Assembly: GCA_016208085.1 (NCBI GenBank)
Contig: JACQYT010000005.1
Location: forward strand, 1 to 32,061
Origin: Elusimicrobiota bacterium
GTDB lineage: Bacteria > Elusimicrobiota > Elusimicrobia > Elusimicrobiales > UBA9959
Direction: 5' to 3'
Length of the DNA stretch: 32,061 nt
Position numbers and translations under genes: made by a program. Below the pieces are notes generated by a model. It did no database searches. It was not told where the DNA came from and saw only the letters and a program-made list of their open reading frames with translations. Below, in pieces: positions 20,928-30,577 of this stretch. How positions within the stretch are numbered: position 1 is the stretch's first letter; each line of letters begins with the position of its first letter.

Positions 20928-23059
20928 TGAAACTGGATTTCCTTTTTAGGCCCAGATCCGTCGCCGTTATCGGCGCGTCAAACAGGCCGCTTACCATCGG
21001 CCACCGGATTCTCCAGAATCTTTCGGATTCAGGCTATAAAGGGGCGGTCTATCCCATCCATCCTGCTGAAGACACGATCCTAGGCTTGAAAGCCTACAAG
21101 ACGATACTGGATGTCCCGGGCGGCGTGGACGTCGCGCACATTGTGGTGAAGAACACGCTTGTTCCCGCGGCGCTCAAAGAGTGTGGCCGGGCCGCGGTCA
21201 AGTCCGTGATAATAAATACGGCGGGATTTAGCGAGACGGGGGCGGAAGGGATTCGCTTGGAGAAAAAGATAATTGAGATAGCCGCAAAGGCCGGCATCAG
21301 GATCTTCGGTCCTAACTGCCAGGGAATCATGAATTCCGATCCGCAGGTCCAGGCCTATTGCAACTTCACGTTCACCCGGCTTCGGCGCGGAGCAATCTCC
21401 GTCGCGGCGCAGAGCGGCGGGGTGGGCGAGGTGATAATTCAGAGGCTGGCTTCTCTTGGCGCGGGTTTTAGAATGTACGCCTCAAACGGAAACGCGGCGG
21501 ATATAAGCATTCCCGAGATAATGAACTACTGGGCGGATGATGAGGAAACGAAAGTAATAATAATTCATCTGGAAAGTCTTGCCGATCCGAAAGAATTTAT
21601 GGCCATAGCCTCAAGGGTCAGCCGGAAGAAGCCCGTGCTCGCCATCAAAACCGGGAGAACGGCCGAGGGCGCGAGGGCAGTTGTTTCCCACACGGGCCGG
21701 CTTATGGGGACTGAGATACCCATAGAACTCATGCTGGAGACGGCGGGCGTTGTCGGTTTCAACGACCAGGATGAACTGTGCCAGTCGGCAATCGCATTCG
21801 CCGCGCAACCGCTTCCAAAAGGCAAAAAGGTCGCCATTGTCACCAACTCGGGCGGGCATGGAATTATCGCCGCCGACGGCTGCGTTGAGGCCGGGCTTCT
21901 GGTTCCCCCCTTGTCGGACAATGCTCGTGAAGCGCTCAAAGCCGGTATGCTCCCGGAAGCCATAGCGGGAAACCCGGTGGATGTCCTGGCCACGGCAACG
22001 CCCGGACATTACGGCCTTGCCCTCAGAGAATTGATGAAGGACCCCGGCATAGACTCAATTCTTGTCAATTTTATCACCCCTTTCTTTGTTGACTGTGAGG
22101 GCGTCGCCCGGGAGATCGTCAATGCCTGCGCAGGGGAAAAAACGGCGGTAGCCGTAATAATGACGGACAAGGCGCAACAGGCCAAAACCCTGCAAATCAT
22201 AAAAGAGGGCGGCATTCCCGTTTATGATTTCCCGGAAACGGCCGCGAAAGTCCTGGGCGCGATGTCCAGGCTGTCGGAGTACCGCAGCCGGGACAGGGAA
22301 GCCTTTAAACCTCTGCCCGATGTGGACAAAACCGCAGCCCGCTCGGTTGTAAACGCCGCCCTGAAGGAAAGCAGGAGCATCCTGGACGGGCGGGAATGCG
22401 CGGCTATTCTGGACTCCTACGGCATACCGCGCGCCCCGGCCGAAAATTGCGGCAGCCTGGAAGAATGCCTGGCCGCCGCCCGCAAGATCGGATTTCCTGT
22501 GGCGCTCAAGATTGATTCCGCGTCCGTAGTTCACAAAACCGAGGCCGGGACGCTCGCCTTAAACATACAGAACGAAAGGGATCTCACCTCGGAGTTTAAT
22601 AGACTCAATTCCATCATCCTTTCCTCACCCCTCCCCCCTTCATCCCTCATCCCTCATCCCTCATCCTTCGTAGTACAGCGGCAGCTGCCGGCTGGAATAG
22701 AGGTAATCGCGGGCGCAAAAGCCGTAGCCGGCGCGGGGCATGTTGTCATGTTCGGGCTGGGAGGCGTATTTGTGGAGGTCTTGAAGGATGTTGTATTTCA
22801 ATTTGCGCCCTTAAGCAGACCGGCGGCGCAAAGAATGGTCGCGTCAATAAAGTGTCGCGCTATTCTTGAAGGGTTCAGGGGCAAAGAGGGCGCGGATACG
22901 GCGGGACTTGCGGAAATACTAATCAGACTGTCACAACTGGTGACCGACGTTCCGGAGATAATTGAACTTGATTTAAACCCCATATTAGCGTACCGTGACC
23001 CGTCCAGGACGGCCGCGGTGGACGTGAGGATAAAAATAAATGGGCGCGCACTGGCTTAA
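20927..23059 (+). CDS. NDP-forming acyl-CoA synthetase (acetate-CoA ligase, ADP-forming type)
   Basis: A 710-residue fusion of CoA-binding, CoA-ligase-like and ATP-grasp domains, converting acyl-CoA plus NDP and phosphate into the acid and NTP, so conserving energy in fermentation. Domain order: CoA-binding Rossmann (PRSVAVIGASNRP, 8-21), succinyl-CoA-synthetase-like domains with phospho-His H255 in VVSHTG, and a C-terminal ATP-grasp domain from about 490 (GRECAAILDSYGIP, then FPVALKIDSASVVHKTEAG). A heptamer array adds PPSSLIPHPS around residues 570-579, in the loop before FVVQRQLPAGIEVI. It begins on the last A of the preceding stop codon, so it is translationally coupled. Acyl substrate unknown; short branched or aryl acids would fit the context. 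Confidence 0.93.
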   Translation: MKLDFLFRPRSVAVIGASNRPLTIGHRILQNLSDSGYKGAVYPIHPAEDTILGLKAYKTILDVPGGVDVAHIVVKNTLVPAALKECGRAAVKSVIINTAGFSETGAEGIRLEKKIIEIAAKAGIRIFGPNCQGIMNSDPQVQAYCNFTFTRLRRGAISVAAQSGGVGEVIIQRLASLGAGFRMYASNGNAADISIPEIMNYWADDEETKVIIIHLESLADPKEFMAIASRVSRKKPVLAIKTGRTAEGARAVVSHTGRLMGTEIPIELMLETAGVVGFNDQDELCQSAIAFAAQPLPKGKKVAIVTNSGGHGIIAADGCVEAGLLVPPLSDNAREALKAGMLPEAIAGNPVDVLATATPGHYGLALRELMKDPGIDSILVNFITPFFVDCEGVAREIVNACAGEKTAVAVIMTDKAQQAKTLQIIKEGGIPVYDFPETAAKVLGAMSRLSEYRSRDREAFKPLPDVDKTAARSVVNAALKESRSILDGRECAAILDSYGIPRAPAENCGSLEECLAAARKIGFPVALKIDSASVVHKTEAGTLALNIQNERDLTSEFNRLNSIILSSPLPPSSLIPHPSSFVVQRQLPAGIEVIAGAKAVAGAGHVVMFGLGGVFVEVLKDVVFQFAPLSRPAAQRMVASIKCRAILEGFRGKEGADTAGLAEILIRLSQLVTDVPEIIELDLNPILAYRDPSRTAAVDVRIKINGRALA
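22642..22669 (+). repeat. Heptamer array (ATCCCTC)3 + ATCCTTC inside a coding region
   Basis: Three perfect units and one variant lie in the ATP-grasp part of the acyl-CoA synthetase gene, next to a C-rich stretch. The encoded peptide SSLIPHPS and its reading frame are the same as in the array at 2991-3018. Confidence 0.95.
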
Positions 23060-24581
23060 CCTTGGGGAGATCGCGGCGGTAAACGCCAAGAAATTCAGGG
23101 ACAAGATCGCCCTGAAGGAGAAGGGCCGCTCGCTCACCTTCGGGGAGTTGAACCTGAGGGCCGACCGCCTGGCAAATGCGCTTGTCTCACTGGGTCTCGG
23201 GAAAGGCGACAAGGTTTCCTGCCTTCTGGAAAATTCAATTGAAATCGTGGAACTCTATATCGCCGCCGCCAAAACGGGAATCGTAATTAATCCGATAAAC
23301 TTCAGGCTGGCCGCGTGCGAGGTCCAGTACATACTCGACAACTCGGATGCGAAGGCGGTTGTGGCGCACGAAGAATTCACGCCCTCTATCTTGAAAAAGA
23401 ATCTCCCGGGAATAAAGGAATTTATCTCCGTCGGCGAAAACCCGCCTCTGGGATACCTCAATTATGAATCCCTGCTCGCCCAATCGCCTGAAGAGGAGTC
23501 TAAAGCGGAATTAAACCCGCAGGACCCGTGGGTGCTGCTTTACACTTCAGGCACTACGGGGCGTCCAAAAGGCGTCGTGCGCTCGCATGAGTCCTATATT
23601 GCGTTCTATCTCATAAACGCGGTTGATTTCAGATTTGGCGAGCAGGATATATGCCTCAATGTAATGCCTTTGTGCCACGTTAATTCCACTTTTTTCTCTT
23701 TCACCTTCACCTACCTCGGAGCAAGCCTCTACATCCAGCCGGCCAGACGTTTTGATCCGGTGGAGATACTTGAAATCATCCAGAAGGAAAAAATAACTTT
23801 CATCTCCCTCATACCCACGCATTACAATCTTATGCTCAACGTGCCTGTGGAAAAGAGAAAACAGTACGATTTGGGTTCAATCCGGAAACTTCTCTGTTCC
23901 TCGGCCCCTGCCCGCAAAGAGATGAAGACCGCGGTGATGGAAATGTTTGCGGGGGTTGAACTCTATGAAGCTTACGGCTCCACCGAGGCCGGGATAGTCA
24001 CGGTGCTCAAGCCCCATGAGCAGTTGAGCAAGCTCGGCTCTATCGGAAGAGAATCGTGCGCGACAAGCCTAATCCGGATACTCGCCCCGGACGGCAGCCC
24101 CGTTCCGGTCGGGGTTGCGGGCGAACTTTATTCAAAAGGCCCGATGCTTTTTGACGAATACCATAAACTGCCTGAAAAAACTGCGCAGTCGTTTAAAGAC
24201 GGCTGGTTTACGGCGGGGGATATGGCCAGGGAAGACGAAGACGGCTACTTCTATATCGTGGACAGAAAGGATAACCTGATAATTACGGGCGGAGAGAATG
24301 TTTATCCGTCTGAGATAGAAGAGATTATCGCGCGCCATCCGGCGGTTTTCGATGTCGCGGTCATCGGAGTTCCAGACAAGATCTGGGGGGAAAGCGTTAA
24401 AGCGGTGGTGATACTGCGGGAAGGCAGGACGGCAACCGAGACTGAGATAATCAGTTTCTGCGCGGGGAAAGCGGCGTCTTTCAAGAAACCCAAAGCTGTA
24501 GCGTTCATCAGGCCCGATGAGATGCCCAGGACCCCCACCGGCAAGATTCTGCACAGGGAACTGCGCAGCAAATTCGGCTAG
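23040..24581 (+). CDS. AMP-forming acyl-CoA synthetase (ligase)
   Basis: A 513-residue adenylate-forming enzyme that activates a carboxylic acid to acyl-CoA through acyl-AMP. Phosphate loop YTSGTTGRPKG (168-178), YGSTEAG aromatic/ATP block (about 315-321), the GWFTAGDMA and DRKDNLIITGGENVYPSEIE hinge region, and catalytic K502 in PTGKILHREL. All core motifs are intact and length is usual. The ATG at 23040 overlaps the upstream synthetase by 20 nt, so the two are coupled. The stop codon lies in CTAGTGTAGTGT, the 12-mer also found at the korB end. Possible substrates include aromatic or branched acids; not determined. Confidence 0.93.
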   Translation: MGAHWLNLGEIAAVNAKKFRDKIALKEKGRSLTFGELNLRADRLANALVSLGLGKGDKVSCLLENSIEIVELYIAAAKTGIVINPINFRLAACEVQYILDNSDAKAVVAHEEFTPSILKKNLPGIKEFISVGENPPLGYLNYESLLAQSPEEESKAELNPQDPWVLLYTSGTTGRPKGVVRSHESYIAFYLINAVDFRFGEQDICLNVMPLCHVNSTFFSFTFTYLGASLYIQPARRFDPVEILEIIQKEKITFISLIPTHYNLMLNVPVEKRKQYDLGSIRKLLCSSAPARKEMKTAVMEMFAGVELYEAYGSTEAGIVTVLKPHEQLSKLGSIGRESCATSLIRILAPDGSPVPVGVAGELYSKGPMLFDEYHKLPEKTAQSFKDGWFTAGDMAREDEDGYFYIVDRKDNLIITGGENVYPSEIEEIIARHPAVFDVAVIGVPDKIWGESVKAVVILREGRTATETEIISFCAGKAASFKKPKAVAFIRPDEMPRTPTGKILHRELRSKFG

Positions 24582-24614
24582 TGTAGTGTAACCAACGCTT
24601 CTTTACATTTGGCT

Positions 24615-24688
24615 TGTAGTCGCACCTGCCTGCCGGCAGGCAGGGAGCTTGCTCTGCTATTCAAGGCAAAGCAAGCTTTGCCGCTACA
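24615..24688. repeat. Three-way-junction palindrome, copy 2
   Basis: The outer TGTAG (24615-24619) pairs with CTACA (24684-24688). The arms are CCTGCCTGCC/GGCAGGCAGG (24625-24644, perfect) and GGCAAAGC-AA-GCTTTGCC (24665-24682). The linker of 20 nt contains AGCTTGC, which can instead pair with GCAAGCT in the second arm. It lies between convergent genes and may serve as a two-way terminator. Confidence 0.8.
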
Positions 24689-24707
24689 CACGACTTTCTC
24701 CGGCTTG

Positions 24708-25550
24708 TCACTCCCCCGAGAGCCGGCGGCCGCGGACGGGAACAAACCTTTTGAAAAGGGCCATAAAACAGAGCGCCGCGCCGAAGACGCAGATAACGGC
24801 CGCGCCTGTCGGAAGGTCGAACCGGTAAGAAGCGTACATGCCGACAAGGCTTACGATAGTCCCCATGCTCCAGCCTATGGCCAGCCGCGCCGGGACCCGG
24901 TCGCAGAAAAACATGGCCGCCACGGAAGGCACTATCAGGTACGAGAACGCCAGCAGCACTCCCGCGATAGCCACCGACAAGGTAACGACGAAACCGAAGG
25001 TGGCGTAGAACAGGAAATCCCAGAGCCTGACGCGGTAGCCGAGCCTGGCCGCCTCGCCGGGGTCGGTGGAGATGGCGAGGAACGGCTTTCTCCACAGCCA
25101 GTGCAGGAAGCCGATGACCGCGTAAAGCCCCGCCATCTTTAAAACCTCGTGCGGCCGCACCGCCAGGAGATTCCCCACCAGCAGGTGCTTTATATGCTCC
25201 GCTCCCTCAGGGAGGCGATCCATTATCAGGATAGCCGCCGCCGAGCTGATGGCGTAGACTATCCCGATAATCGCCTCCTGCGGGATGTGATTTTTTTTAG
25301 TCCTCGTAAAGGCAAAGATAGCCGCCCCTATCAGCGTGAAGGCAAGCGAGAAGGCGTAAGCGCCTCCCCCATGCAGGCCGTAGCCGGCCAGGAACGCTAT
25401 TATAGCGCCCAAGGCCGCCACCTGGGCGAGCGCAAGGTCTACGAAGATGACGCCTCTCTCCACGACGTGAAGCCCCAGGTATGCGTGCATGCCGGTAATC
25501 ACCAGGCAAGCCAGCGCGGGCCAGAGCAGGAACTCGGCTATCTCGGGCAT
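24708..25550 (-). CDS. Zinc/manganese ABC transporter permease (ZnuB-like)
   Basis: A 280-residue inner-membrane permease of the ABC-3 family for Zn or Mn uptake. About eight to nine hydrophobic segments. Diagnostic parts: LGLHVVERGVIFVDLALAQVAALG near the N-terminus (seen as VVERGVIFVDLALAQ) and VTLSVAIAGVLLAFSYLIVPS in the C-terminal half. The start at 25550 lies 1 nt after the stop codon of the binding protein, with GGAGG upstream; an ATG five codons earlier lies inside that gene. Last gene of the minus-strand metal operon. No gene for the partner ATPase follows: a repeat element and a convergent gene do. Confidence 0.92.
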   Translation of the reverse strand: MPEIAEFLLWPALACLVITGMHAYLGLHVVERGVIFVDLALAQVAALGAIIAFLAGYGLHGGGAYAFSLAFTLIGAAIFAFTRTKKNHIPQEAIIGIVYAISSAAAILIMDRLPEGAEHIKHLLVGNLLAVRPHEVLKMAGLYAVIGFLHWLWRKPFLAISTDPGEAARLGYRVRLWDFLFYATFGFVVTLSVAIAGVLLAFSYLIVPSVAAMFFCDRVPARLAIGWSMGTIVSLVGMYASYRFDLPTGAAVICVFGAALCFMALFKRFVPVRGRRLSGE

Positions 25551-25551
25551 A

Positions 25552-26460
25552 TTATTTGCCTCCAAGGGCGTTTTTCAGCAGTTCCAACTGCCTGTCGAAG
25601 AGGCCGGAGTAGGTTTTTATACCCGCCTCACCGCCGACCGACGGCGGAATTACCACCAGCGCGGCTCCGGACTCGGCGGCCACCTTTTCCGGCAGCTTCA
25701 GATCGAAATAGGGCTCCACCAGCAGCAGGCGCACGCCCGAAGCCCGGATGCGGGTTATAAGCGAATGTATATGCGCCGGCGACGGCGGTATGCCGGGCCT
25801 GGGCTCGACAAAGTCCACCACCTCCAGGCCGAAACGTCGGGCGAAGCTGGGCCAGGAGTTGTGATAGGTCACCACTTTTACCCCTTTGAACGCCGCCGCC
25901 GAGGCGTCCCACTCCTTTTCCTTCTCAGAGAGGCGTTCTTCAAAAGCCGCCAGGTTCGCTTTGTACTTTCCGGAATTGTCCGGGTCCATGACTGAAAGCC
26001 TGTGGGCTATGGCGCGCGCTATCACGCGCCCGTTCTCCGGGTTCAGCCAGTAGTGGGGGTTGCCTAGCGGATGCACGTCGCCGAGAGAGCGGTCCACCCC
26101 GCCCGTCGGTTTCCCCAGTATTTCGCAGCCTTCCGACGCATCCATAAAGCCCGGCCTGCCCGGGAGTATGCCGGGGTTCCTGGCGCTGCTCAGCAGCGCC
26201 GGCGCCCAGCCCGTTTCAAGCTCAAGCCCTACCTGTATAAAAAGCTGCGCCTTCTTCAGCTTAAGCAGGTAGCTGGGTTTCGCCTCCACGAAATGCGGGT
26301 CCTGGTAGCCGCGCGCGATGGCCGTCACCTCCGCCGAATCGCCCGCCACTTCCGCCGCCAGGGCCGCCAGATCTTCCGTGGTGGTCACCACTTTAACTTT
26401 GGCCGCCAGCGGCGCCGCGCAAAAGAGAGAAGTCAGTGCAAAAAGGTTCAGGAACTTCAT
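25552..26460 (-). CDS. Zinc/manganese ABC transporter substrate-binding protein (ZnuA-like)
   Basis: A 302-residue periplasmic protein of the cluster A-I metal-binding family. Signal peptide 1-20 (ending PLAA). Probable metal ligands H56 (DPHFVEAKPS), H136 (GNPHYWLNPENG), H200 (YHNSWPSF) and an acidic residue near E249/D253 (VEPYFD). There is no long His-rich loop of the classical ZnuA kind, so Zn versus Mn is open. It carries no lipobox. Followed 1 nt later by the permease gene and preceded by a gene for an outer-membrane barrel. Confidence 0.92.
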   Translation of the reverse strand: MKFLNLFALTSLFCAAPLAAKVKVVTTTEDLAALAAEVAGDSAEVTAIARGYQDPHFVEAKPSYLLKLKKAQLFIQVGLELETGWAPALLSSARNPGILPGRPGFMDASEGCEILGKPTGGVDRSLGDVHPLGNPHYWLNPENGRVIARAIAHRLSVMDPDNSGKYKANLAAFEERLSEKEKEWDASAAAFKGVKVVTYHNSWPSFARRFGLEVVDFVEPRPGIPPSPAHIHSLITRIRASGVRLLLVEPYFDLKLPEKVAAESGAALVVIPPSVGGEAGIKTYSGLFDRQLELLKNALGGK

Positions 26461-26480
26461 AAATGTTCTCCTTAATATTG

Positions 26481-27587
26481 TTAGAACAGATGGACCCCGT
26501 GGGGGCCGATATTGAAAGTAAGCTTCAGGAAGCCCAGCTTTTCTTTTGTCCCGCCGCTTCTGTCCACCTGTCTTCCCTGCAGGCTGATACGGCTGAATTC
26601 GGACGGCATGAAAGTCAGATAAACGAGCCCGCCGCTTTCATGCGCGGTCCCGTCACCGGGGGCCCGCGTCCAGTCGTAGCGCCCGCCCGCGCGCCACCTG
26701 CGCGCGAACTGGTACTCCAGGTGGCTGAAATAACCCATGGTGTTCTCATATGAACCGGCGGTAATTTCCCGCCTGTTCCAGAGCAGTTCGGTCTGCCAGA
26801 AGAGCGAGCGGTAAATAGCCCGCCTGGGATTTTTCCACCGGTAAGTGAGATCAAGGCTGTAAAGCCTGCTTGAGAGCGTCGATGAGGAAGCCGTCACCGG
26901 ATTGAACTCCCGCCCCGCCGCGCCGAAGGCGCAGCTGCCGCCCAGCGTGATATTTGCCGATTCCGTGAGGTCGTAATAGCCGCCGAGACGTCCGATATAA
27001 AGCAGGTCATTGCGTTTGGCCTTGCCGAAAGCGGGGACTTCGTCCGCCCCGGGCAGCACGAAAGCCTGCGCGTCCAGGTTCACCAGCAGCCAGGGATTGG
27101 GAATATGCCAGGACAGCCCGCCGCCGGCGGAAGCCAGCCCCTCCTCTCCAAGGTAGGCCTCATGCGAAAGCGGGCGGTCGGCGAAGGCTGTTTCCGGCCT
27201 GTGTGTCAGGTTAAATTTGCCGAAAGCGCCCTTGAATTTTCCGGCTTTAAGTGAAAGTCCTCCCGGCAGGCTGTACCAGGTCAGATGCCCCTCCTCCAGT
27301 TCTATCCCGCCCTCTCCTTCCACGGCCACAAAAACGTCGGCCCGCGTGTAGGGGTCAATTACGGACTGAAATGCTATCTCGGCCTCTTTGACCGCGAAGG
27401 GGGCGGCGGCCTCCTCCACGACGGGTTTCCTGCGGCCGGCTTCCCCCTGAAGCCAGCCCACCGCGCTGATGTTCGGGTTAAGTATGTTGGACGACTGAAG
27501 CGCGTTCCCTGAAAGCTGCGGTTGCGCCCGCAGCGCGGATGGAACCGTCAGGAGAAGCGCGGCAAAAAGCGCTCTAAAGAATCTCAT
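26481..27587 (-). CDS. Outer-membrane beta-barrel protein linked to metal uptake
   Basis: A 368-residue exported protein with signal peptide 1-21 (LRAQ end), alternating amphipathic strands rich in aromatic residues, and a C-terminal Phe, the signal for outer-membrane assembly. The first mature segment (SSNILNPNISAVGWLQGEAG) is typical of putative porins found beside zinc uptake genes. It lies 20 nt upstream of the ZnuA-like gene in the same direction, so it probably lets Zn or Mn cross the outer membrane. No TonB box or plug domain is seen. CTAGTGTAG lies just upstream of its start (27596-27604). Confidence 0.8.
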   Translation of the reverse strand: MRFFRALFAALLLTVPSALRAQPQLSGNALQSSNILNPNISAVGWLQGEAGRRKPVVEEAAAPFAVKEAEIAFQSVIDPYTRADVFVAVEGEGGIELEEGHLTWYSLPGGLSLKAGKFKGAFGKFNLTHRPETAFADRPLSHEAYLGEEGLASAGGGLSWHIPNPWLLVNLDAQAFVLPGADEVPAFGKAKRNDLLYIGRLGGYYDLTESANITLGGSCAFGAAGREFNPVTASSSTLSSRLYSLDLTYRWKNPRRAIYRSLFWQTELLWNRREITAGSYENTMGYFSHLEYQFARRWRAGGRYDWTRAPGDGTAHESGGLVYLTFMPSEFSRISLQGRQVDRSGGTKEKLGFLKLTFNIGPHGVHLF

Positions 27588-27664
27588 AGATCCTCCTAGT
27601 GTAGCGCCCCGGGCGCCGGGGGAAAATACGGAAATGATACAGAATAAGGCTTAACCGGAGGCTG

Positions 27665-27940
27665 TTACAGCGGGGGCGCGCGGACAGGGAAGGCAGGCTG
27701 GAATTCGACCGCGACAGGCTTTACCAAAAAGGCCGGAGGCAATAACTTAAAATTTTCAGGGGCGGCCAGAAGTTCGGAGCCGCAGTCGGCGTTAAGCTCG
27801 GGGGAATGCGAAACGGAGCATACCCGGCAATTGCCGTCGGAAACGGCAGGCGTGAAAGCCTCGTGGGCCGGCAATGACAAAACGGTCAGCAGCGCGGCGA
27901 ACAGAAAAAAACCCCCGGCTTTTCCTTTAACAGGTCCCAT
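27665..27940 (-). CDS. Small secreted Cys/His protein of the metal operon
   Basis: A 91-residue protein with a signal peptide (1 to about 25, ending LPAHEA) and a short mature part with CRVCSVSH and a third Cys, then a Pro/Phe-rich tail ending RAPPL. This plan is seen in small uncharacterised periplasmic proteins encoded near metal transport genes; a metal chaperone or sensor role is inference. An in-frame GTG lies one codon earlier (27943). TTGAAT, 16 nt and TGTAAT are found on the minus strand just upstream (about 27980-27953), a possible promoter that would give a very short leader. Confidence 0.6.
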   Translation of the reverse strand: MGPVKGKAGGFFLFAALLTVLSLPAHEAFTPAVSDGNCRVCSVSHSPELNADCGSELLAAPENFKLLPPAFLVKPVAVEFQPAFPVRAPPL

Positions 27941-28109
27941 CACAGCAATATTACAATAAAACGCCCCGCGTATTCAACGGAACGCATTAGCTCATAGCTC
28001 ATACAAAATGTCCGTGAAAACTCCCTAAAAAAATGATCCCGATAATAAACGCAATGAGCTGCCCCCAGTGTAATTGAGGTTGCATTTCCATAGTCACTTT
28101 GTAAAATAG

Positions 28110-28619
28110 CTATCCCTGATTGTGCCTGAGTATTTTACTTGTGATGTAAAGCAAGAGTTTGTCAATCAATATGCTTATCGGATAGCAGGTAACCATTATT
28201 ACGAGAAATAAGATGATGCCGATTATCATATAACTCGTGAAGAAAACCGGCAGACCGAAGAAGAATGCCTTAAGGAATCCAAAATAACTATGCTGCCGGA
28301 GATGGATGTCAATTTGATTTATTAGTAAAAATTGAATTACCAGCGCGATAAATATTGGCGCAGAGACATGTAGTAATCTAATTATTCGTTTATCATAGGC
28401 TCTTCGTATCATCACAATCATTACAATAAGTAGTATTATGGAAAGTTTAAACGCGAAAATGTAAACATTGCTATAGTTCATAAAACTGATGTTTGAAATC
28501 AAAGATTCAGGCTCTAGACCGAAACCCGAAAAAGAATTAAGCCCCATCAAATCGACAACAAAAAAAAGTGTTGCTGACAAGATGATTTTGAAAAAGATTA
28601 CCACATGTTTTAGTTTCAT
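28110..28619 (-). CDS. Hypothetical four-segment membrane protein
   Basis: 169 residues with about four hydrophobic segments (roughly 8-28, 50-72, 85-102, 118-150), rich in Ile, Leu and Phe. I recognise no family. Base composition is clearly more AT-rich than in the genes to the left. The ATG lies 2 nt after the stop codon of the Cys-rich secreted protein gene, so the two are likely coexpressed. A helper, immunity or export role for the secreted protein would be speculation. Confidence 0.6.
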   Translation of the reverse strand: MKLKHVVIFFKIILSATLFFVVDLMGLNSFSGFGLEPESLISNISFMNYSNVYIFAFKLSIILLIVMIVMIRRAYDKRIIRLLHVSAPIFIALVIQFLLINQIDIHLRQHSYFGFLKAFFFGLPVFFTSYMIIGIILFLVIMVTCYPISILIDKLLLYITSKILRHNQG

Positions 28620-28621
28620 AT

Positions 28622-30545
28622 TTATTCTATTTCAAGATGCACGGGGGTTGTTCCGGAAACACTTGTCATATTTATTCTTATATCCGCATCTCCCGTATAA
28701 CCGATGACGTCTATATCCTGATGCACGGCGCAATAAATGTCATCGCGATTAGAGTCAAACACGGAGAGAACTTGAACAAAATATATATCCGGAACTGTGC
28801 CGTTAGGTTTTGACACGTACTCCTTGTTTATCACATCGAATGGCCACAGCCGCCACACGACGTAAAACGAGGCCCCCACTTTTCTTACCTTTTCTTTTAC
28901 GAGTATGCCTGGCATTGGGTCCCCGAACTGATCCCTCAGAGTCCAATAGAATCCCTCTGACCCCACACCGATATACCAACCTTTAGTATTGTCAACTATT
29001 TTATGTTTCAGGTCCGGATGCGACATAATCTTGGGGCGTCTTACAGTTAGTTTTTTAGGCGGGGATGTGATTCCATCTACGGTAACGGTAACGCTGATAT
29101 CATCTTTTTCCCCGCTCTCCGATACCGGCGCGACCTGTACGGTCGCCTGATTGGTCGCCCCCATGAATTTTATCTTCTTACTAGATGACGACCATTGAAC
29201 CTTCTCCTTCTCAGGGCAAGGGCAACTTGTCGTTCCCCGCACCGATAATGGTATGGACTCCGATTTATTGGAAGGATTATGTAAAATTAAGTCGGAAGGT
29301 CCGTCAATTCCGATAGTAGAACCCGCAGCACATTTCTGTTTTGCAACTATCGTTCCACCAAAACAGCATTCCTTGTCAGGATCGTACCAAGTCTCACCGC
29401 ACTTCTTATCACCCTTAAGTTTGTGCCACAAATTAGTAAGCCAGTCCAAAGGACCGCCGCCAGGTGTACAGCCAGAGACAAACGTAGTGCAAAGACTGTT
29501 GTAATCTTGGCAACACTTACATTGTGCCGCCGCCCCGGCGGTAATACCGGTGCATAGTGTGTAGCAGTCTGATTGTTTCGCTGCGTCCTTTGGATACTTT
29601 TTTACCGCTTCCGCACAGCATATTCCCAGGCATCTTCTTGAAAGGTTGGGTTCAATCTGCTTACATTCAGCACAGGTTTGAGGCTCGGCTGCCGAAACCG
29701 TGGCTTTATCGGATGCAGCAGCGGTGGTCGGGGATTTTGATGATGACCCGGCGGTTGTGTCGGCCGAAGCTTTGGTTTGCGCAGCAGATGCCAGCAAGCC
29801 GGCGGATTGTTTTGCAGCGGCCGGATTCGAGGTTTCCCCGGACAGTTTTGTGCCGCTTAGGCTGAATTCAGCGGTGGGGTTTAATTTGGGAGTGTTCGGC
29901 TCGTAGGATTTCAAATCGGTGACTTGGCCGCCCCTACCGGGGAGCGTGGCAGCGTTGTTGGATGGTACCGGCTCTAGGTCCTTGGCGGGAAGCTTGGCTG
30001 TGCCGTCAAACATCCGGCTGTTGCTGTCGTACAGGTTCTTGAGTCTTGCCTTAGCATTTCCATCGAGCCCTTTGTTTATGTCGTTGATGTCCGGAGCCTC
30101 ACCCCGGGCGCAGGACTCCTTTGCCTTCTTACGGGCGGAGTCTATCAGGTCGTCTTTTCTTTTTTTCCAACCGCAGTTTTTCTTGCAGCTCTTCACCGTT
30201 GCGTCGGTTTTGGCATCCTCGTCGTCAAGAAAACCGGTGATTGCCGAACAAAGCGAGTCCATGATGGACGCTTCACAGTTAAAAGGCGGGGATAAAAATA
30301 GAATGGCCGCGGGCAGGGAAGTCAGCGAGTCGCGGAAATCGGGGGCGAACTTGTAATCCTGCGTGGATTGTTTCTTGCCGGAATCACCGGCTTTATCTTG
30401 GGCGGGGACAGTCTCTACCGATGCTTTCTTGCAGCCGGATTTACAGGGGGGGGGTAGCAGAAGCATTTTTACTATTCCCAGCAGAGGAAATTGAAGCGGG
30501 ATACACAAATAAAAACGCGAACATCACAATTGGAATAACCTTCAT
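28622..30545 (-). CDS. Cys-rich secreted protein, split by a poly-C frame switch
   Basis: The ATG at 30545 has a good site (GAGGA, 10 nt away) and a strong promoter upstream, and starts a clean signal peptide (MKVIPIVMFAFLFVYP, then ASISSA). After 31 codons a run of nine C shifts the frame into a stop at 30441. The following frame is open for about 600 codons and ends at 28622. Eight C would join them exactly. The body has Cys-rich clusters, an Ala/Ser/Thr-rich linker, another Cys cluster (CAECKQ to VSGCTPGGG), an Ig-like beta segment (about GPSDLILHNPS to KKLTVRRP) and a C-terminal domain of unknown type. The whole looks like a surface or secreted protein. Either the run is a phase-variation switch caught in the off state, or it is a homopolymer error. 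An in-frame ATG just before the run (30460) lacks a signal peptide. No family recognised. Confidence 0.7.
30446..30454 (-). repeat. Homopolymer of nine C (G on plus strand) in a coding region
   Basis: It lies between the signal peptide and the mature body of the secreted protein. Runs of eight or eleven would restore the frame from the ATG at 30545, and nine does not. Such tracts change length by slipped-strand mispairing. Confidence 0.9.
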
Positions 30546-30577
30546 AAAAATATCATCCTCGAACCCGCGATATTTAG

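Noticed and set aside
24726-25158. GCGGCCGC sites as markers of the restriction system's target
   Set aside because: Two sites occur by chance in GC-rich coding sequence; nothing ties them to this nuclease.
24609-25760. Long plus-strand frames opposite the ZnuB-like gene
   Set aside because: They mirror a transmembrane permease, are rich in Arg, Pro and His, and have no start signals.
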